Source: Parus major
Taxonomy: Eukaryota; Chordata; Aves; Passeriformes; Paridae
Reading direction: 5' to 3'
DNA length: 64,000 nucleotides
Assembly (NCBI RefSeq): GCF_001522545.3
Contig: NC_031779.1
Coordinates: 2,130,464 to 2,194,463 of the forward strand
The notes below the pieces were generated by a model. It saw only the letters and a program-made list of their open reading frames with translations. It had not been told where the DNA came from and made no database searches. A program made the position numbers and the translations under genes. This document shows, piece after piece, positions 36,601 to 49,739 of this stretch. Positions within the stretch are counted from its first letter, which is position 1, and each line of letters starts with the position of its first letter.

Positions 36601-39600
36601 GTGACTCTGCCCACCAAATGCCTATGCTGGTCGCCTGTCCCTTCAGTCACTCTCAAACACTACAGGGGTGCATTCTCCAGCCAGCATCCCACTCCCTCCT
36701 CATCCTCCTTCAGCCTTCCCTCCACCGCAGTGCCCATCCCACATTCATTACAGTGCCCATGTACTTCTCTAAGCCCAATATACTTTGAATTACTGCTCAT
36801 CTATTCCTCTTGACATCCTCATGCTCATAACTAGGGAGCCTGCATTACCCGTTTGCACATCTGTCAAGCTGCGTGTTCCTTGGCCATTTCCAGAGATACA
36901 TAAAATTGCCCGTGGTTATGACATTATTGACAACCCACCCTGTCTCCTTCCCCCTCCCTGAGCCCAAATGGCTGCCTCGCTTTATGAGGATTGATATTTG
37001 GGCAGTAAATATTTTAGAGCCTCATCTGATGAGTGTGTCTGTGCGGGTGAATACATTTGTGGCTGAGGACAGATGTTGGAGCTATCTTCATTGGAAATGC
37101 AGGGCCTTGTCTTTCTCCCTCCTGCCTTTGCTGCATCTCTGTCATATCTCTGCAGCCTCTCAGTGCTGCCTATTCCCAGAGGGAAGAAGGGGAAATTTAG
37201 GGAAAAATGAAGCAGAAGTCGACAGGAAGGACAGGGGCTGGCAGAGCTCTGTGAAGGTTGTGTTGCTGCTGGGTTCCCATGCTCCCATGTACCTCAGTAG
37301 TAGAACTGAATTTCTGTGGCAAGGTGTTTTCCTTCCTTGAACCCAGCGAATCCACCAGTTCCTGTGGGGCTGGACAAGTAGCTTCAGCCCTTTTCAAAAG
37401 AAGACTACAAGTATCAGACTGTCTGTGGTTTCCAATGGGTATATTCTGATTCCTGTTCTAAAAAGCTGCTTCATCTCCCAAAGTTTCAAAATGTACTACA
37501 GTAAGTGTCACTAAAGAGGAAACAACTTAGGAACAGCACAGCCTGGGTTATCTGAAGCATTTTTTTTTATCTTGCTGAGAAAAGCCAAAGGAGCCCATTT
37601 TCAGTTCCTCAAAACGATTTGCTCTCTTTGCTTTCAGTCAGGAAAACAAAGAGTGTTGCCTGATTCCTAGGGAAGAGAACAAGCACACTCAGCTCCTGCA
37701 GTGAACTGGGACTAGGTTGAGCTGAGCTTTTGGGAGTCACAGCTCTCCTTGGGCTGGATCTAAGCTGTGTGCACCAGGATCCAGGGAGTTTTCAAAAATA
37801 TGTCTGCACTCCAACTCTCTGAGAGTTTTGCTTGAGCTACTGTCCTAGGGTGGCTGGGCAGCTACGAAGCAGAGTTGTCCTTGTACTGAGATCCAAGCCT
37901 GGGATGGGACTCCGGTCTCTTCAGGGAGGACAATGGCACAGGGGTTCTCTCTGTGCACAGAATGGTTGGAGCACATGCAAGGCAAGTCAGCCCTTCTTCA
38001 TGATTTCTTCTGGCCATTTTGCTGCTTTTTTTCCTCTCCAAATCTGGAGCAAGTGCATCCAAATGTGTAAAAAATCAGGTGCATGGGGGCAGCTTTGCAA
38101 CCGTTCAATCCTTGCAATCCCTCGTAGTCAGTCTCCTGTTTGTCAGGAGAACGGGAGCTTCCTGGCTCCGCAGTGGGTTCTGTGCTGGGCTGGTCCCTGC
38201 TGCCTGGGGCGAGGGTGTGTGGATGCTGCTGGGCTGGCAGTCACCCTCTCCCCATCACCCAGTGCCAGCTGTTCCCGGGGTGTGGGTGTCCCTTTCCTGA
38301 CTGGAGCGATGTGTTTCGGGGCAGGGAGTAGGACAGAGTGTTTCTGGTTGCTGCAGCTTGAGGTTTGAAGCTGTTGCGTAGGCAATGGGGGTCCCCAGGA
38401 GGGCACGTGGATATCCAGGGGTGGCCCATGGGCCAGGGAATGTCACCTGCCTTTTTGGCAGCCGCTGTCTATTGAGTGCGAGCAGTTGAGTGGACCATGG
38501 AGTCCACTGTACCTCATACATCTGGTTTGCTCATTCAAGGAGATATCTGTGTCATCAAGAAACTGTACAGGACAGCTTTGTGAAGGTGCTGGGAGAGTAG
38601 GAGGTGCCCAGCTCTATTTGCAAGGGCTCGGTGTCTCCATCTCCACAAAGCCTGGCTGCAGGAGCCACGTGCCAAGGGGAGGGGTTCAGTGGCCTCATTG
38701 AGCTCACCGATGAAGGATGCTGCCCTGGCCCTGGCCAGTCTGCTCTTTTACAGCACTATAGTATCTATTTATTTATGATTTCCGTGGGTGGTGTTTTGGA
38801 TGATCTATTGAGCCAGAGTGAGATATTTTGAGGCACAGTGAGATATTTTAAAAACATCTCATCACTCTGGAAATATCCATGGTGCGATAGCTGTGTATTA
38901 GTCATTCGGAAAGGGAGTGATTTCAATGAAAGAAAAAACATTTCATCTTGTCAGAGCATTTTCACTCACTGTCTGCCAGGCAGCTCCTGTCAGTCTTCAG
39001 TCTCTGTGGCTGGTTTTACTCTTCTCAGGCTCTGCCTTTTTATTTTCTAACAAGAAATAAAATAAACCCTCTAATGGATATTGGTAGCTATGAACTCATC
39101 AATTGTCAGTGAGAAAGAGCCTGTGAAAAGAGGCAATAAAGCTTCTTTGTACTGGATTATTTCCCATGGGATTATTTCTCTCAGGGACTATCTGCGTTTG
39201 GAAGGAGAAATTCCTTCTCCAGGTATTAGACCTTGAAAAAAACCCCCTGCCCTCCAAGGTGACACACCCCCTGAAAATTAGGGTAACTCCAGAGCCCCTG
39301 AACGTCAGCTGGAGAGGCAGAATTAGGCTCATGGAGAGCAAGAGGAGAGATTGTTTTCTCCTTGGTGAAAAAAACCCTAAACTGTTAGAAAATACAGATG
39401 ATGAGGTCTTGTCCTGCAAGGCAGAACAGCACAAAGCCGTTCAGCAGATGAAAAGCCAAATGAGCTGTGAAAACCTCACCACCATGGTAGGAGAGATTTT
39501 CTCTTGGAGGAAATCTGCCACAAATCACCTAATATTCAGCTTTGCACTGCCATTCGGGAAAATGTTCATCATATTCCACTGGTCTCTGCTCCATTTTATG

Positions 39601-39870
39601 TGTATCTGTAGCTGGGGTTTCTCTTGCACAGCCAGCACACCCCAGGGAGGAGGTGATTCGGCCGAGATGTTCCCATATTTTGATCATTCTCCATAATCAG
39701 GCAAAGAGTAGTTGCACTGTAGTTACACCATGAGTGCTGTTCACTGTTGTTTTGAGGGGTACAATTGCCATTGCCTCATGCAACAAGTAGATAACTGCTT
39801 CAGTGACTCAAAATGATCTCTTTGTGGATAAATCATAGGGTTGATATTCCAAGTTTTCCCAGGGTACACA
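30651..39870. other. Unique non-coding DNA, no gene seen
   Basis: About 9.2 kb with no exon, RNA gene or transposon that I can support. A small CpG-rich patch at 36076-36330 follows a good-looking acceptor (ttctgttctttccag) and contains cggccgtcgtg-type CpGs. It could be an exon or a minor island, but no donor or family match backs it. A 176-codon frame at 39166-39696 lacks any known domain. Confidence 0.5.
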
Positions 39871-40070
39871 ATAATAGAATAATAAAATCAGTTTGGTTTG
39901 GAAGGAACCTCAAAGCCCATCCAGAGCCACCCCCTGCCATGGGCAGGGACACCTTCCACTGTCCCAGGTTGCTCCAAGCCCCAGTGTCCAACCGGGCCTT
40001 GGGCACTGCCAGGGATGGGGCAGCCACAGCTGCTCTGGGCACCCTGTGCCAGGGCTTCACTCTCCTCAAG
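39871..40070 (-). repeat. CR1 LINE fragment, minus strand
   Basis: On the plus strand it reads ataatagaataataaaatca, gtttggtttggaaggaacct, then ccatgggcagggacacctt and ccaggttgctccaagcccc. These are the reverse complement of the avian CR1 3' region, with its terminal ATTCTAT tail at 39871. Similarity ends around ctcctcaagcac, where the insertion is 5'-truncated. Divergence is moderate, suggesting an older copy than the one at 42500. Confidence 0.92.
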
Positions 40071-42499
40071 CACATCTAAGAGCACTTATGGTGCTCTTAG
40101 TGGGAATGGGCTTGCACCTAAATGTTTTGGATGATGTTTCTCTGCTGCAGTGGCTGCCCCTCGGCCATCTCCTTTGACACTGGGAGTCTTGGCTGGGTTT
40201 TCTCTGCACCAGTGCTGAGCTCTGTCTCCATCCCTGTGCAGGCCCATCCCATTTCCAGACACTGTGGCCAGAGAAACTCCAGCCAGGGCTGTAAAATAGA
40301 AACTCTTAACTAAAGAGCAGGAGAGGGCAGGAGAGAAGCAGCCCTGGATCTCCTTGATGCCTTGGAGCTTCTTCCCTAGCTCTGCCAGGACAAAAGGGGC
40401 ATCACTCCCCATGAAAGCAGGAACCAGGGGGATCAGGGTGCTGACTGCCCTGGAACAAATACCCAGAAACCTCCGTCTTACTAAAATCTGGGCTTGGCAG
40501 CAACAACCTGTAACCTTTAAAACTGTTGCCTATTTTTTTCCTGACCAAATGAAATGAAAATGGCCAACCAATGCGATTTCTTTCCTTTAACCTTTTCCCT
40601 GTCATGTCCACACTTGACCCAAAATAATATTATTTTGATTTGCACTTGGTGCTCCCTTGCTGGGCACTAATTCAATTAATTCAGTTAATTAATTAACACA
40701 AGCTGACCTATTACATTTCTTGGCCAGGGGCAGGACTTACCACCCATGTGGTGAATCCTCTTCTCTCCTGCCCTTGTGGCATGGCATCTTCTGCATCCCT
40801 TTGCTGGTGGTGAGCATGTCCTCATCCCGTGCCCCTGAGTCAGCACTCTGCTGCTGGCATGCTATTTCAGCTTGGGAAAAGAAAAAAAAAGAAGAAAGTT
40901 TCGGTATTTAAAGTATTTAAGCAGATGGAAAGCCACAAACTACAGTCGGTGGAGGGAGCGTGTTTCATGACTAACAAAATATGCCAGGTAGGCCGTTCCA
41001 CTTGAGATATTTTCAGGAATATAATCACTTTCACACATCCTCATAAATTTGCCAAAGTGTTAGTTTTCCCCCATATGGATGGGGAGGATGCAGCATGTCA
41101 TGACTGTTGCATGGCATCTTGAATGCTGTGTCTTTGTGGTGGTTTTTTTTTTCCCCTTATTCCTCCCACCCTAGCTGTAATTGCAATTAAAGTTTGATTC
41201 ACCCTTCCTCATAATTAGTGTAGGCAGAAGGTCACCCTTGAATGTCGTGGTGAAAGAGCTCCTTGGACAAGGCAGAGCAGAGGAAACAGCAATTAAATCT
41301 CTAATAATACCCCCAGAAATGGACTGGGGTTGGACTGGAGCAGTCCTTCCCAGTGGGGCACCAGCAGGTGCTGAAGGGATGCTCTAGGGGAGCCCCAAAG
41401 GCTGCATCCTTCCCATTGAGTTCCTCTGAATAGATGCTCCAGCATTGCACTGGGGTAAACAAATGCAAAATATTTTGAAGTCATTCAGTCTCAGCATTGG
41501 ATTCTTTCTTTTCTTTCTGGTATCATGGCAAAATTAAATAAAAGGACCCATTTTCTGCATGTTATTGATCTTTCACTCAAAATCTGGGCCCTTTTCCAGG
41601 AAAAATGAGTCCTTTTGTGAACAAAGAGACAGGCACCTTCCCAACAAAAGTCAGCTTTCAAATCCAATGTTCTGTGTGTTTGAAATTTCATGTTTCTGAT
41701 AGGAAAATACCAATTTTACTCAAATTTGCAGAGAAGTGATGTGGTGGGGGGGAGACGGCCCCGAACGGATTGATGAGCACTTGAAGGCCAGATTGCCAGA
41801 GGGATTCAAAAGCAAAAGAAAAAGCAACCTTGTCACTGATTCTGAGCAGCTTGTGTTTGAATCCAGAGCCAGGCTGTTGGGCTGGAGCAGGCCCTGCTGT
41901 CCTTTTCCCTTGGGGACCCAGAGCCTTCATCAAACACTGTGCATGTGGCAGGAGGGCTCAGCCCATCTCTCCTGACCAAATCCCAGCCTCAGGGGTTTAT
42001 ATACCCTTCTTTTATATAATGTGCTGGTGGCTGGAGCCTGGCTCTGAATTGGTGTGTGTTGGCCTTGCTCCGTTACCTTGGTTGGGTGCCCCGCTGTGAG
42101 CTGCCTGCTGGTGTCTCAGACAAGCTGGGCTTTGCCAGCAATGTTTTACAGGTTAATTTGTCAAATCTCTGTAGCTCGATTATTTGTTGGTGGAGCCCTT
42201 GAGAATTGCTGGGGAGGAGATGTGTTACGCTCCCTTGGACCGTGCTAGCACACGGATGCTCAGCTGTTGGGCAGGGCTGCTGAGCTGGGTGTCCTAAACT
42301 ATGTTCATAGTGCAGCCCACGACATTACCCCATGGCAATGAGGGTGGCTGTGTTCCCCTGCTGGTGCCTCCTTCAAGAGCAAGTAAATGGTTTTTTTTCA
42401 TGTGTTCTCCCTGTGCCAACAGTGGTGCTCCATCCTCACTGTGATGCGGAGGGGATGGAATTAGTGCTGGCTAAAGGGCATTATTCACAGGGCTGTCCA
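40071..42499. other. Unique non-coding DNA, no gene seen
   Basis: No gene seen. A run of ATTA-type motifs (attcaattaattcagttaat and on, about 40669-40697) is rich in homeodomain-type cores. A T10 run lies near 41143. 40925-41080 keeps several CpGs in AT-rich DNA and may be a conserved element. Confidence 0.5.
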
Positions 42500-42582
42500 T
42501 CATAGAATCATGGAATGGTTTGTGTTGGAAGGGACCTTAAAGATCACCCCTAGCATGGGCAGGGACACCTTCCACTAGACCT
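42500..42582 (-). repeat. CR1 LINE 3' end, minus strand
   Basis: catagaatcatggaatggtt, then gtgttggaagggacctt, then catgggcagggacacctt and ccactagacc: the reverse complement of the CR1 3' terminus. An internal deletion removes the usual 'tctagttccaaccccc' section between aagatcacccc and the gggcagg string. It is about 80 bp long and 5'-truncated. Confidence 0.93.
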
Positions 42583-44116
42583 GGCATCCTGATCCTTGTC
42601 CACTGTTACATGGAAAGCTTCCCTGGTGCCTGAGCAGAGGAGTTCCCCCCCTGCCCTGATGGGATTGCTCCTGGGGCTTTGCTCCCGGGCTGTGTGTGTA
42701 AGCTTGCTTATCTTTGGAAAGGCACGGCGGCGCTGACAAGCGGTGCAGGAGATGGGGGCAGTAGGTGGATCGTTTTTAGCAGCGCGCACGCACGGAGCAG
42801 ACAGCTTGGGCATGTTCCAAAACACTTCCCACGCCCCCAGGCTGAATTTTAAGAAGCTGGGGCATCTGCACGTTCAAAACGCTACGGGGTGGAAGGGAAA
42901 AAAGGAAAAAAATCCCCAAGGCAGGCAGAGCAGCCAGCGCGTGGAAGGGGCAGGCAGCACCCAAAGGCTGATGTCTTGCTGCGGAAGGGAGTTTGTTGCA
43001 AAGGCTGAGCAGCTCCAAGCCGCTCTCTGGAGGGGCAGAGCACAGGTGAGCGTGGAGCAGCGGGCACTTGGCTTGCAAACTGGTCTCGCTCTTGGTTGAG
43101 TGGGGGGAATGGGAAGAGGAGCTTGAGGTACCCAGGAACGGCGCCCGGGTGAGTGCCTCTTCCTCCCGTCCATCTGGGGTGGTGCAGCCTTCGAGGAGCT
43201 CCACACATTTGGGGGCCTAGAGCCTTGCAGTAAGAGGGGGGCTAGTGGTGGGGGGGGTAGTCCTGTGTTCCTTATGGTGATGGGAATGAGTCCTGTGCTC
43301 ATCCCACTTCTGGTGTTTCCAGGGGCTGCCTGGGATCCTGCCCATTAGTAGCAGGAGATGCCCCACTGATTTCTTTCTGTGGGGCAGCCCTAGTATGCAG
43401 GAGCAGCCTCATCCTCTTCTGCATCTCCTGGGGAAGCTGAAACAAGCAGGCAGTGGCAGGGATTGACGTTGGGAACATACAAGCTCTGGGCTTGCACCGG
43501 CTGGCTGAGGGCTATTGCAGCCCTGCCCGGGGCTCCCTGGGGCAGGGTGGGATATCTAGCCTGAGCAGGGAACTTCTAGGGGATGGAGAACAACCTGTGT
43601 GTATAGTCCTGCAGAGTCTTGATCCCCAGAGTCTGGAGTTCCTTTCTGAGTCCTGGTATAGCTTTGGATAAGTAGCTTCGGCTGTGAACGTTGAGAGGTT
43701 TCAGTCCTGGGTGATCAGCTTACATGCTGAGAACAGCCCTAGTTCTTGCAGTTGCTGCTCCCTTGGGATCCAAGGTCCTGCTCCTGATGGCGTGGGGCCT
43801 CGGAGGTCTTGCACTGAGGCATCAGGAAGGGATGGGTGTTAATCTGGAGAGCCCAAGCTGCCGTCTGCGTTCCTCAGATCACCAATCCAGTGTGCGCTCT
43901 GTGATCCAAGGGTGGGGAGCGCGCCCATCCGCATGTTCCATTGAGCTCCCGTTGGTGCTGCTGGCGAGAAGGATGATGGTGTGGCATCCTGGCAGCCTGA
44001 AGCCATCCTGGTAGGGTGGCTGGGCTCTGACAGCTCCCTCCCATCTAGCTGGGCCAGGCACTGGGGGATGCTCCTCCCGATGCATCACGTGCACGAGGGG
44101 CATCTTCCCAGCGCTC
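42583..44116. other. Non-coding DNA with a mild CpG patch
   Basis: 42715-43150 is moderately CpG-rich (cacggcggcgctgac; agcgcgcacgcacgg) and contains a donor-like agcacag|gtgagc at 43045/43046. It might be a minor promoter or exon, but there is no second line of evidence. A G-run cluster at 43237-43258 is G4-prone. No protein family seen. Confidence 0.4.
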
Positions 44117-44310
44117 CCCGTGGCTGCCTCCTGTGCTGGTCCTGCTTCCCGTGGCTGCCTCCTGTGCTGGTCCTGCTTCCCGTGGCTGCCTCCTGTGCTG
44201 GTCCTGCTTCCCGTGGCTGCCTCCTGTGCTGGTCCTGCTTCCCATGGCTGCCTCCTGAGCTGCTCCTGCCTCCCATGGCTGCCTCTTGAGCCGCTCCTGC
44301 CTCCTGTGCC
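44117..44310 (+). repeat. 31-bp minisatellite, about 6 copies
   Basis: The unit begins gtggctgcctcctgtgctgg and continues tcctgcttccc. Units start at 44120, 44151, 44182, 44213, 44244 and 44275, a constant 31-bp period; the last two are more diverged (gtgctggt changes to gagctgct). Because 31 is not a multiple of three, every frame passes through all phases, yet none meets a stop on either strand. That creates long repetitive open frames that are not genes. Confidence 0.97.
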
Positions 44311-44807
44311 GCTCAGCAGACACTCTGGCAGCGCGCAGCTCGTGCTTTGCCCTTTGCCTGGCAAAGCTGATGGCTTATTTAAATGTGACTTTTGCCTGGT
44401 GAGGAGACAGAGAAACTTTTGAGGAGTGAAAACTAGAGAAGTCCAAGGGGGAAGATTTAAGTGCCTGCAAGATCAGAGCGTTTTTCCTTTCATTTTGGGA
44501 AGAGAAGACTTTTTGGGAAGCTTCCACTTCCTAAGTATCCCTCCAGAAGAGACTGAAACAGATTCTAAGTTACACACTTTGTAAGTCTCTTGGTACCAGC
44601 AGAAGCAGTGCTCTCCACAGCGTCTTCATCTGCCTGGTAGCCTCATGGCAAGGAGCGAGCATCCTCTTGGAAATGGGTGTTTCTGGGGTCCTTCTGTCCC
44701 TTGTCCCTTGGGTGGGCAGGAGTACCTTTGCATCTCTGGCACCCAGAGGAGGAGTACAAGGCCCTCCCGGTGCTAAACACAAGATGCTTTGCTATGCCCC
44801 GCAGGGT

Positions 44808-44831
44808 GAGGAGGAGGAGGAGGAGGAGGAA
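44808..44831 (+). repeat. (GAG)n tract
   Basis: About eight GAG/GGA units preceded by ccccgcagggt. The poly-glutamate and poly-arginine frames through it are artefacts. Confidence 0.93.
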
Positions 44832-47800
44832 GGCAAAGAGGGATGGGAATGGACCTAGGGTGCCCCGGGGGACTGGCTTGTTTCTGCTAATTAGCAGTGT
44901 AACCAACCGTGGCACAGCCCGGGGCTCCTTGCAGATAATTACCTTGCTAGGTGCTGGGAAGGGAGCAGAAAGAATTGCTGTCCACTGGGACTTGAAAACT
45001 TCCCCATTCTTGAACAGATTTGGGAAAGGCAACTCAAAAAGAATAATATGGATATATATTTTAATGAAGCAGTTTCTGCCGGGCAGGCCAATTCATTACT
45101 GAGGTGACACATTTGGTTTTAGCTACAAAAATCAAGATTTTTTGGCTTTTCTCCTTTCTCAGTCCCTAGGGCAGGAGTTGGCTAAGTCATAGGGAAGCTG
45201 GGGATCTGCATGGGAACAGGCTTGGGGTTCGGGCTTGCTCCTGACCAAGCATTTATAAGCTTATGGGTGTTTCATAGAGCAGGGGGAGAAGAATAAACCT
45301 GGGAGTGTCCCCAGTCTGCTCATTGCAGCTCAGTGAGGTTTCCATTGGGCCAGGGTATCCTGCCATCCCTGTGCTGTGTGGCTGTGCAGACACTGCCCGA
45401 GGGCTGCCGGGGGTCCTGGCCCCAGGACCCGCAGCTTCACTGCCCTGGGGACGGCTCCCCGGAGCTGCCTGCGGGTCCCTGCCAGCAGTGCCAGGGCTGT
45501 GCGGGAAGTGCTGTCCCTTGTGTGCTCCTTGTGCCCGATGATAGGATCGCTGCCGGCCAAGAAGCATCTGTGCTCTCCTTGCACCTCTTGTCGGGGCTAG
45601 GGACCTCATTAGCCGCCTCCATCTCCTCTCTCCTCTGTTTATCTCCAGTTTTTCAAATGTTTGCCTGATTTTTTTTTTTTTTAAAGGCCTTTTTTTTTCC
45701 TGGCTTGAAGGGAGAAATGATTGTGTGAGTCATGATAGGGCCTGACAGCTCCCTGTGTGCCCTGCCAGGCTCTACCGAAATTGGGGCTGGGGTGCAGAGC
45801 TGCAGTGACTGCTGCCCATACAGGTCCATTGCAGGGGACATGGGGTGGGGAGCGGGGAACAGGCATTGCAACCTCTCCCCGAAATCACCCATTTGGTCTG
45901 TGGTGCTTGGCAGAGGGTCTGGCAAAGCTCAGGCCTCTGAGAGGGATTGCAGGCAGATTTGTGATTCTCCTTGGGAGAGGAAATGTCATGGCATGACACT
46001 GGGTGGCAGGAGAACAGCAGGGTGGGAACAGCTTGAGCTGAAAACCCAGTGTAGCCAGCCCTGTTTCTGTCCACTGTCTATAGGGGATTTGGGGCAGTGC
46101 TGAGCTAGAGGAAAGCTCTTGGCCACATGCATGTGCCTTGTCCTGGCAGTGTCTGAGATGACAGGCTTGTCTGTTCAGTGGATTTGTCCCCATTCCAGTG
46201 CACTCAGAATGTCTGCTTCCATACAGAATGGGGTCCCAGGCTGGTGCTCCCCATGGCATCTCCCTGCTGAAGGAGTACAACCACTTTGTACCAAGCACAG
46301 AATGGTGCAGGGAAGGGCAATTCCACCTCCTCAGTAAAAGCTGGGGGGGCCAAACTGCATCTCTCCATCTGCCAGCCCTGCCTTGTTGGCAACCTCAGTC
46401 CTCCTTCCTCCACCCCACCTCCCTCTGGAAAACCAGCAGTAACTCTTAGTCAGTGCTGTCTCACGGACCATTACTTTGTAAATCCCAGGGACAAGGGTGC
46501 TTGCCTATGGTCCTGTGTGGCTGGTGCCATCCTCTGTGGCCCATCGCCACCCTGGCACTCCCGATTTAGAGGGCAGGGCCATTCTCACCTCTTTCTCACT
46601 GTTCTGGGATGATCCCAGCATCTCGCCTGCGCTTTTTATAGCCTGTGCTTCTCAGCAGGCTCACCAGCTGACCTGGATACGGCCACACCGCATTGGGCTG
46701 AGCTCCCCTGCTTCCTCTTTGTGCTGGGGTGGGCTGGTTTGTCAGTGCTCGTCGGCACCCTGGGTTGCTCTCACAAAGACAGAAGCATCCGTCATCCTGC
46801 TCTTGCGTCAAGCGTTTCCAGTCCAGGCTGGGTAATAGGGATTGCTGCGAGCACGCGCCTCCAGATCTCTGCTCCGCGGGGATCCCTTCTCTTTAGCAGG
46901 TGCTTTTTCTCCCAGATGCTGTTCTGCAGAGAGGAAACAGGGACAAATTAGCATCCCTGGCATTTCTGGCTTTCCCCACTCCTTGCCTGCCAGCTTCCCC
47001 TCCCTTCTCTTTTTAAAGAGATTCAGGTCATGCCTGGAATTAGGGCTCCCTGAACTGCAGTGAAAGAGCATTTAAACTGCTTACCATCGATTAGACAGAG
47101 TAGTTGGGGTTTGGTTTGTGCCCCACCCCAGTCCTCCTCTTTGGATGGTTGTTCACAGCACCTTACTCCTTCTTTCAAGGCCTTTGCCATCATGGGCTGC
47201 TCTTCACTGCACAGGTGGGTTTGGGGACCCTGGGGGCTGCTCCCCACTTTGCCCCCTGCCAGCAGCCAGCTGCTCTCGACACAGAGACCTTGCAGGAAGG
47301 CATTTTATATAGCTGGCTTCGTTTATCGCAGCGCTCCGGCTGGGATTAGACACAGATAAAACGATCAATAAATCCTCCTCTTGGCTGAGATGTGCCGTGA
47401 ATTTTTTGGGTAGGGAAAGGAGGGCAAGCAAAGGCAGCAACACTGGCTGGAGGTGAGGGAGGGGACAGCCAATGCTTGGAGGTGGTGGCACAGAGGGGAC
47501 CCCGCTGTGATTCCTACTGCCAGTTCGTAAGAAGACATCTGTACGTGGTAGAGGAGGAAAGCAAGCCCGTGCTGCCGCTGCGGCTGGTGTGACTGTACCG
47601 CCCGAGAAAGTAGGTCAGGCTGTGCTGCAGAACCCGGCATGAGCTCCCAGCACAGCGGGACACCCACCTCTCCCCAGATCCCCCTCAGCTCTCTGCTCAC
47701 AGCCAGGCACAGCCAGCCCTGCACCAAAGGCAGCCTCTGTGGGGCTGGCTTGGCATCAGCCCCTCACCCCGGTGTCTGGGTGGCTCTCTGGTCCTGCTGT

Positions 47801-48045
47801 GGTGGCTCTGGGCCAGGGTGCCAGTGTGGGCTCTGTGCAAGAGTGAGCACAGCGGGAGGGAGGGGAGGCTGTGCTGCATCTCCCCTGCCTGCATCCCTCA
47901 GCTGGTCTCCTGTCTACAGTGAGGATTTGACTGCAGGAGAGATGTAGGATGCAACCCCGGCATCAGAAAGGAGCAGCTGTTTCTCCATCTCCCCAGAATT
48001 TTGGGGTCTCCCACTAGCGGGGGGTGGGAAAAGCTCAGGGACACG

Positions 48046-48060
48046 CCCCCCCCCCCCCCC
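48046..48060. repeat. C15 homopolymer
   Basis: Fifteen consecutive C, starting after acacg. It is prone to sequencing-length error and able to form i-motif or G4 structures on opposite strands. The exact length should be treated as uncertain. Confidence 0.95.
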
Positions 48061-49739
48061 TCGGACTGTTTTCTGCCTTGTCAGGGAGATTTAGGGAGGA
48101 AGAAAAAAGGGTTAAAGGCAGAAGCTACCACCTAAATCTCTAGGGATTTGGGGTGTCTCACATGGATTTCAAAGTTTCCTCAAAGGAGAAGGGGGAGCAG
48201 CACAGGACAAATGATGGGGTTCCTGCAGACAGAGCTCAGGGAGGACTGGAGGATGTCCTAGCTTGGCTCAGGAGGATGGCTTGTTCCATCATCACTTCCA
48301 GGAAGGTTTTTTGGCTGCTGGGGAGAGGGGAAAATTAAGATGTGTTTTCAAGACCGAGGTGTTCCAAGTGCAAATCCAGAGTGTCTTTCTGGCACAGGAC
48401 TGTGCTGTAGCTGTAGGAACCCACTGGGAGATGGAAGGAAACTTTGGAATTGCCTTTTCCACTGGACACAGCTGGGCTGTCGCTCCTTGGCATTTTGTGA
48501 GGAGGGGTGCTGTGGGGCTGGATCACAGCCACAGGAGCATGGCTCGCTGCCGCCAGGCACCTGGGACTGCCAGGCTCAGGGAGGTGACAGCCCCACGCTA
48601 ATGTGGCTCTGGTGACACCAGTGCCATGACCCAGAGGTGGGCAGGGACACTGTGTCCTCCAGCAAGGACCTGGCTGATCTGAGAGGGCTGGTGGTGAAGA
48701 CGCAGTGAGCTGAGCGAGGAATAAATTGAGTGTGTACATCACAGGCAGGTCTAGGTTTTATTGATTTTCAATGAAAGGCTGTGTCATGAATTTTTCTTTC
48801 CCACTGTATTTGCTGGAAAGTTGCATCTCGTCTCCAAGCATTAACCACTAACTAGAGAGCTCATTTTTCGCCCCCCAGGAGATGCCCTGGGGGGAGGCAG
48901 GTTTGCACATGGTCTTTTTAAGCGTGTGATGGATGCAGCAGATTTACTAATCTAACACCAGAAGAGAAAGCCAGTATTAGCAGTGGAAAATGTTCTGTCC
49001 AGCAGTTCAAGTGACTTATTGCCAAGGGGATGCGCTTGTGATGCGTCTTATTTGATGAGCTGCTCCACAGTCCATCTGGGAATGGTGTCCTGATGTCCCC
49101 AAGAGGGACAGGGCATCCTCTGGGTGTTGTCACTGATTTTGCTGGTTTGCCTTTCCTCTCAATGACAGGAGGATTCTCAAAGAGAGTGAACATATTCCCC
49201 ATGGCAAAACCATTTTGGAAGCTCCTGTTGCATCCTGCTTTTAAACTGGTGTTCAGAATTTGGAGCTTCTCTTTAATCTTGAAGTCATTGTTTTTAAACA
49301 TTAAAGAACATTTGGGAATGACTATAGCATGAAATGTTTTAGGAGACACTTCTCCCTATCTTCAGAAACTCCTACAGATCTTCTTTGCCTCCTTGTGTTG
49401 AGGACACAATGAATGTGTTGAGGACTTAGGGGAAAGCGTTGAAACCAGCTGAAGGATTTCAGAACAGATAACCAATGGAGAAAGTTGGAGAGGTTTAGGA
49501 TGGGTTTGTCTGGAAAAGAGGTAATAGAGAGGAGGTGTTTGGCTAGAAAATAGGTGATGGAGAGATGTTTTACCAGGTTTTGGGTAGCACTGTGCAGTGA
49601 GATGTGCAGCGACAGCAGCTTGTGTCCTCACAGGGAGAGGCTGGGAAGATTTGCAGGGTTGGGAACTTGGTTGGAAGTGCCCTGGAAGGGTTAATTCTGG
49701 TGCCTGGATATAACTGGATGCACTGAAGCTGAAGTGGAG

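Noticed and set aside
39166..39696. 176-codon plus-strand frame in AT-richer DNA
   Set aside because: By a rough estimate (stop frequency about 1 in 20) roughly one such frame is expected by chance in the window; there is no domain, start context or splice support.
44117..44310. CRISPR-like array
   Set aside because: Continuous 31-bp tandem units without spacers; a minisatellite.
43879..44364. Repetitive protein-like frame (GSHGKQDQHRRQP units)
   Set aside because: It is the translation of the 31-bp minisatellite; the unit is not a multiple of three, so all frames look similar.
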